This document shows, in pieces, positions 61,824 to 64,000 of a stretch of DNA of 64,000 bases; within the stretch, counting starts at the first letter, position 1, and every line of letters begins with the position of its first letter. Source of the DNA: Parashewanella spongiae (GTDB lineage Bacteria > Pseudomonadota > Gammaproteobacteria > Enterobacterales > Shewanellaceae); contig NZ_CP037952.1 of the NCBI RefSeq assembly GCF_004358345.1, positions 4,092,001 through 4,156,000 of the forward strand, given 5' to 3'. A model generated the notes under the pieces. That model made no database searches. It saw only the letters and a list, made by a program, of their open reading frames with translations, and had not been told where the DNA came from. Made by a program: the position numbers and the translations under genes.

Positions 61824-62187
61824 ATACTAATTACAGTAATTTATCTCTCACTCAGCAAGAGATAAAGGTTTTCAGTACAAGGCGCATGTTCAAAGTACTA
61901 TATACCCTAATGGCCGCCATACAAAGCTGGCGTTCAACGCACTTCGTGCTTTTGTCGGGATAATTCAAGAACGTGCAACGCAGTAATGGAAACCTTTAGC
62001 CTTGCCCTTCGGGAACTTGTATGCGCACACTTTAGTTCATAAAGAATACTTCACAAAATTATCTCAACGTAGCAATGTAATAACAACAGTTTTGTATGTC
62101 GGTAATAACTATGTTTTCACCAATTTCGTTTGTACTTTGTGTGCATACATAGCTCTGAGTTGAACATTTAATTACTATATATTGGTA
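61824..62187. repeat. Family C palindromic repeat (copy 8)
   Basis: Slightly degenerate ends TACTAATTACAGTAATTTA and TAATTACTATATATTGGTA. It lies between ribH and ribBX, immediately beside an A element. Confidence 0.7.
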
Positions 62188-62188
62188 T

Positions 62189-62500
62189 TAGGGTCTGTTG
62201 ATCTTTCAGGATTAAATTTTGTGCTATTTGAGCATTTATCTGTTCAAGGCGTGAGCAGTGATGCTTAGCCATCTAAGTGAGCTGGTCACAACACAGAACA
62301 GTGAATGCTCAAAAGCATCGAAGACAGCGTAAATTGGTCGCTCTTTCTAAATCAAAGGTGCTGCGTTATCGTTTTCTTATTTGGAAACGAAGTAACGACA
62401 GTTTTGTATGTCGATAATAACCAAACCTCACAAACTCTGCCTTGCATAAAATAACCAATTTATCGCTGCAAAAACAATCACGAAAGATCAACAGACCCTA
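62189..62500 (-). repeat. Family A element (inverse orientation)
   Basis: TA-GGGTCTGTTGATCTTTCAGG to GAAAGATCAACAGACCC-TA, no B insert. With the C element it separates ribBX from ribH by about 0.8 kb. Confidence 0.8.
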
Positions 62501-62523
62501 GTCTATTTTCATCAGTAACAAAT

Positions 62524-63624
62524 TTATTCTGAAATATACTCAGTCACTTCTAGCCCAAAGCCTGAAAGTGAGTGATAACGCTTTGGTGAGCTGAGCAAGC
62601 GCATTGTTGTTACCCCTAAAGAAGACAAAATTTGCGAACCAACGCCAACACGACGAGACGTACCTTGCCATTTAGCCGCCGGTTGTTGACCATTGTCTTC
62701 AGCTTCAAACGCTTTCACTTTGTTGAGTACACTTTCAGGTGTTTCGTAGTTGCTGAGTAAAACTAATACTCCGCCTTCTTCAGCAATACGTTCCATTGCT
62801 TTATCAATCGGCCAGCTACGCTCTTGACTGCGCTCTGAGAACAACAAATCATTAAAAGTATTTTGTAAATGTACTCGCACTAATGAGTTAGCCGTTACTT
62901 CACCTTTAACTAATGCAAAATGGATTTGATTATCAATGGTATCGCGGAAAGTGATCATCTTAAAATCACCAAATCGGGTTGGTAACTTACACTCAGACTC
63001 ATTGATGATAGTAGTTTCTTTAGTGTTTCGGTACTCAATTAAATCAGCAATAGTACCAATTTTAATACCGTGCTTTTCTGAGAAGATTTCTAAATCAGGA
63101 CAACGTGCCATTGAGCCGTCATCTTTTAGAATTTCAACAATCACACCTGAAGGCTCTAGCCCTGCAAGCCTTGCCAAATCACAACCTGCTTCTGTGTGAC
63201 CTGCACGAACCAATACGCCACCTTCTTGTGCCATCAGTGGGAATATGTGTCCTGGCTGAACAAGATCAGCGGCCTTCGCGTCCTTAGCTACTGCGGCTTT
63301 AACAGTTACCGCACGGTCATGTGCAGAAATACCTGTTGTTACACCTTGTGCAGCTTCAATTGATACTGTGAAATTAGTGGAAAACTGAGCATTGTTATTA
63401 TCAACCATCAACGGGATGTTTAATTGCTTACAACGACTTTCTGTCATTGTTTGGCAAATTAAACCTCGCCCATGAGTCGCCATGAAGTTAATGGCCTCTG
63501 GTGTGACCAATTCGGCGGCCATGATCAAGTCGCCTTCATTTTCTCTGTCCTCATCGTCCATCAAAATAACCATTTTACCTTGACGGATGTCTTCGATGAT
63601 TTCTTCTATGCTGTGTAACGCCAT
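62524..63624 (-). CDS. ribBX: 3,4-dihydroxy-2-butanone 4-phosphate synthase with degenerate GCHII domain (RibBX)
   Basis: 366 residues from ATG 63624, preceded by AAAGG. The N-terminal DHBP synthase domain has the acidic metal loop [24 protein letters not shown] and [14 protein letters not shown]. The C-terminal domain aligns with GTP cyclohydrolase II but lacks the zinc cysteines and catalytic stretch: where active enzymes have the Cys/Asp/Arg signature after RVH, this one reads [16 protein letters not shown]. It therefore matches RibBX, a variant described from Shewanella and relatives in which only RibB is expected to be active, and a separate RibA should exist elsewhere. Confidence 0.93.
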   Translation of the reverse strand: MALHSIEEIIEDIRQGKMVILMDDEDRENEGDLIMAAELVTPEAINFMATHGRGLICQTMTESRCKQLNIPLMVDNNNAQFSTNFTVSIEAAQGVTTGISAHDRAVTVKAAVAKDAKAADLVQPGHIFPLMAQEGGVLVRAGHTEAGCDLARLAGLEPSGVIVEILKDDGSMARCPDLEIFSEKHGIKIGTIADLIEYRNTKETTIINESECKLPTRFGDFKMITFRDTIDNQIHFALVKGEVTANSLVRVHLQNTFNDLLFSERSQERSWPIDKAMERIAEEGGVLVLLSNYETPESVLNKVKAFEAEDNGQQPAAKWQGTSRRVGVGSQILSSLGVTTMRLLSSPKRYHSLSGFGLEVTEYISE

Positions 63625-63863
63625 GTTCTGACCTTTAATTTTAAGTAATACTGAACCCAAGACGTAAATGATTGCTCGTAAGCCTTAGGTTATACCATTT
63701 TGATAAGCCTGAGCTCGGGATAATGAAATCTACCACTCATTGTTTCATCGCGTAACCAACTGTAATAGCAAGCCTATTTCAGAGAAGCACAACACTTGAA
63801 TAGGCAAAATAGCTGTGCTGTAGAGGTTTGCTTATCCAGAGTTCAGCTTGATTAATTTCAAAG
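63625..63863. other. Spacer between riboflavin genes
   Basis: 239 bases with no ORF. I looked for an FMN riboswitch and did not find its conserved cores. Two inverted modules near 63770-63835 (GCCTATTTCAG... / ...CTTGAATAGGC) may form a hairpin. Confidence 0.45.
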
Positions 63864-64000
63864 CTAGCGCATAAAGCCTGCTTTGGCTAATGACTCAATA
63901 GTCAGGCCAGTCTGGGTTTTAGGTTCGTCTTTTTTGCCAAGCATTAATCGCTCTAAATAGCGCGCCACAAGATCAACTTCAATGTTAACCATACCGCCCA
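63864..64000 (-). CDS. ribE: Riboflavin synthase alpha chain, C-terminal end (partial)
   Basis: The 45 visible residues (GMVNIEVDLVARYLERLM..., ending LAKAGFMR) match the C-terminus of riboflavin synthase, which converts two lumazines to riboflavin. The gene continues beyond the right edge. It heads the ribE - ribBX - ribH cluster on the minus strand. Confidence 0.9.
   Translation of the reverse strand, partial: GGMVNIEVDLVARYLERLMLGKKDEPKTQTGLTIESLAKAGFMR

Noticed and set aside
63625-63863. FMN riboswitch upstream of ribBX
   Set aside because: The conserved RFN core sequences are absent.

Overview
The window is an AT-rich chromosomal segment of a gammaproteobacterium, most likely of the Shewanella group (Alteromonadales). 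The gene order purL/mltF - tadA - guaA - guaB - xseA, the ribE - ribBX - ribH - nusB - thiL - pgpA cluster, the TIGR02922-type small protein and the YebC paralogue all fit that placement. This is inferred from gene content and order; no rRNA or tRNA gene is visible. The many repeats, group II introns and long orphan repeat proteins among housekeeping genes suggest a host-associated lineage that tolerates mobile DNA.

Layout. 1-6.2 kb: 3' part of a Lon-like protease, a convergent small protein, a split ~1.1 kaa orphan, and a yebC paralogue. 6.2-9.4 kb: a Ser/Thr/Pro-repeat membrane protein. 9.4-24.4 kb: purine and tRNA-editing block (purL, mltF, tadA, guaA, guaB), invaded by nested repeats, a group II intron and an insertion sequence (IS) between mltF and tadA. 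24.4-32.1 kb: a methyltransferase-like orphan, xseA, a 1182-aa orphan and tdk. 32.1-36.4 kb: repeats and a c-type cytochrome gene split by a second, apparently identical IS copy. 36.4-44.8 kb: an ankyrin-repeat protein and a convergent ~1.46 kaa protein with fourteen 41-residue repeats. 45.8-52 kb: an NhaC-type antiporter, group II intron copy 2, and etfBA. 52-56.7 kb: a PhyH dioxygenase, an orphan with a YopJ-like residue arrangement, and DUF805, DUF4442 and DUF368 proteins. 57-64 kb: group II intron copy 3 and the riboflavin/thiamine/phospholipid cluster.

The spacers are filled by at least four families of palindromic, non-coding repeats, called A-D here. A: TA-flanked MITE-like elements with ends GGGTCTGTTGATCTTTC. 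B: ~232-bp imperfect hairpins ending in CCTARAWA-CATCAGTTG-like sequence. C: elements ending in TACCAATTACAGTAATTAA. D: elements ending in AGGGATCTAGCGATTT, which resembles one end of the resident IS. They nest in each other. All three group II introns sit, in the same orientation, directly at the edge of a B hairpin, so the repeat seems to serve as their landing site.

Two poly-A slippage candidates are visible: A8 in the IS transposase and A10 in the orphan at 1.9-5.4 kb. The orphan large proteins (1.9-5.4, 6.2-9.4, 24.4, 27.9, 36.4, 40.3 and 53.2 kb) have no obvious operon partners. Their Ser-rich N-termini and eukaryote-like repeats make an effector role worth testing, but the sequence alone does not prove one.
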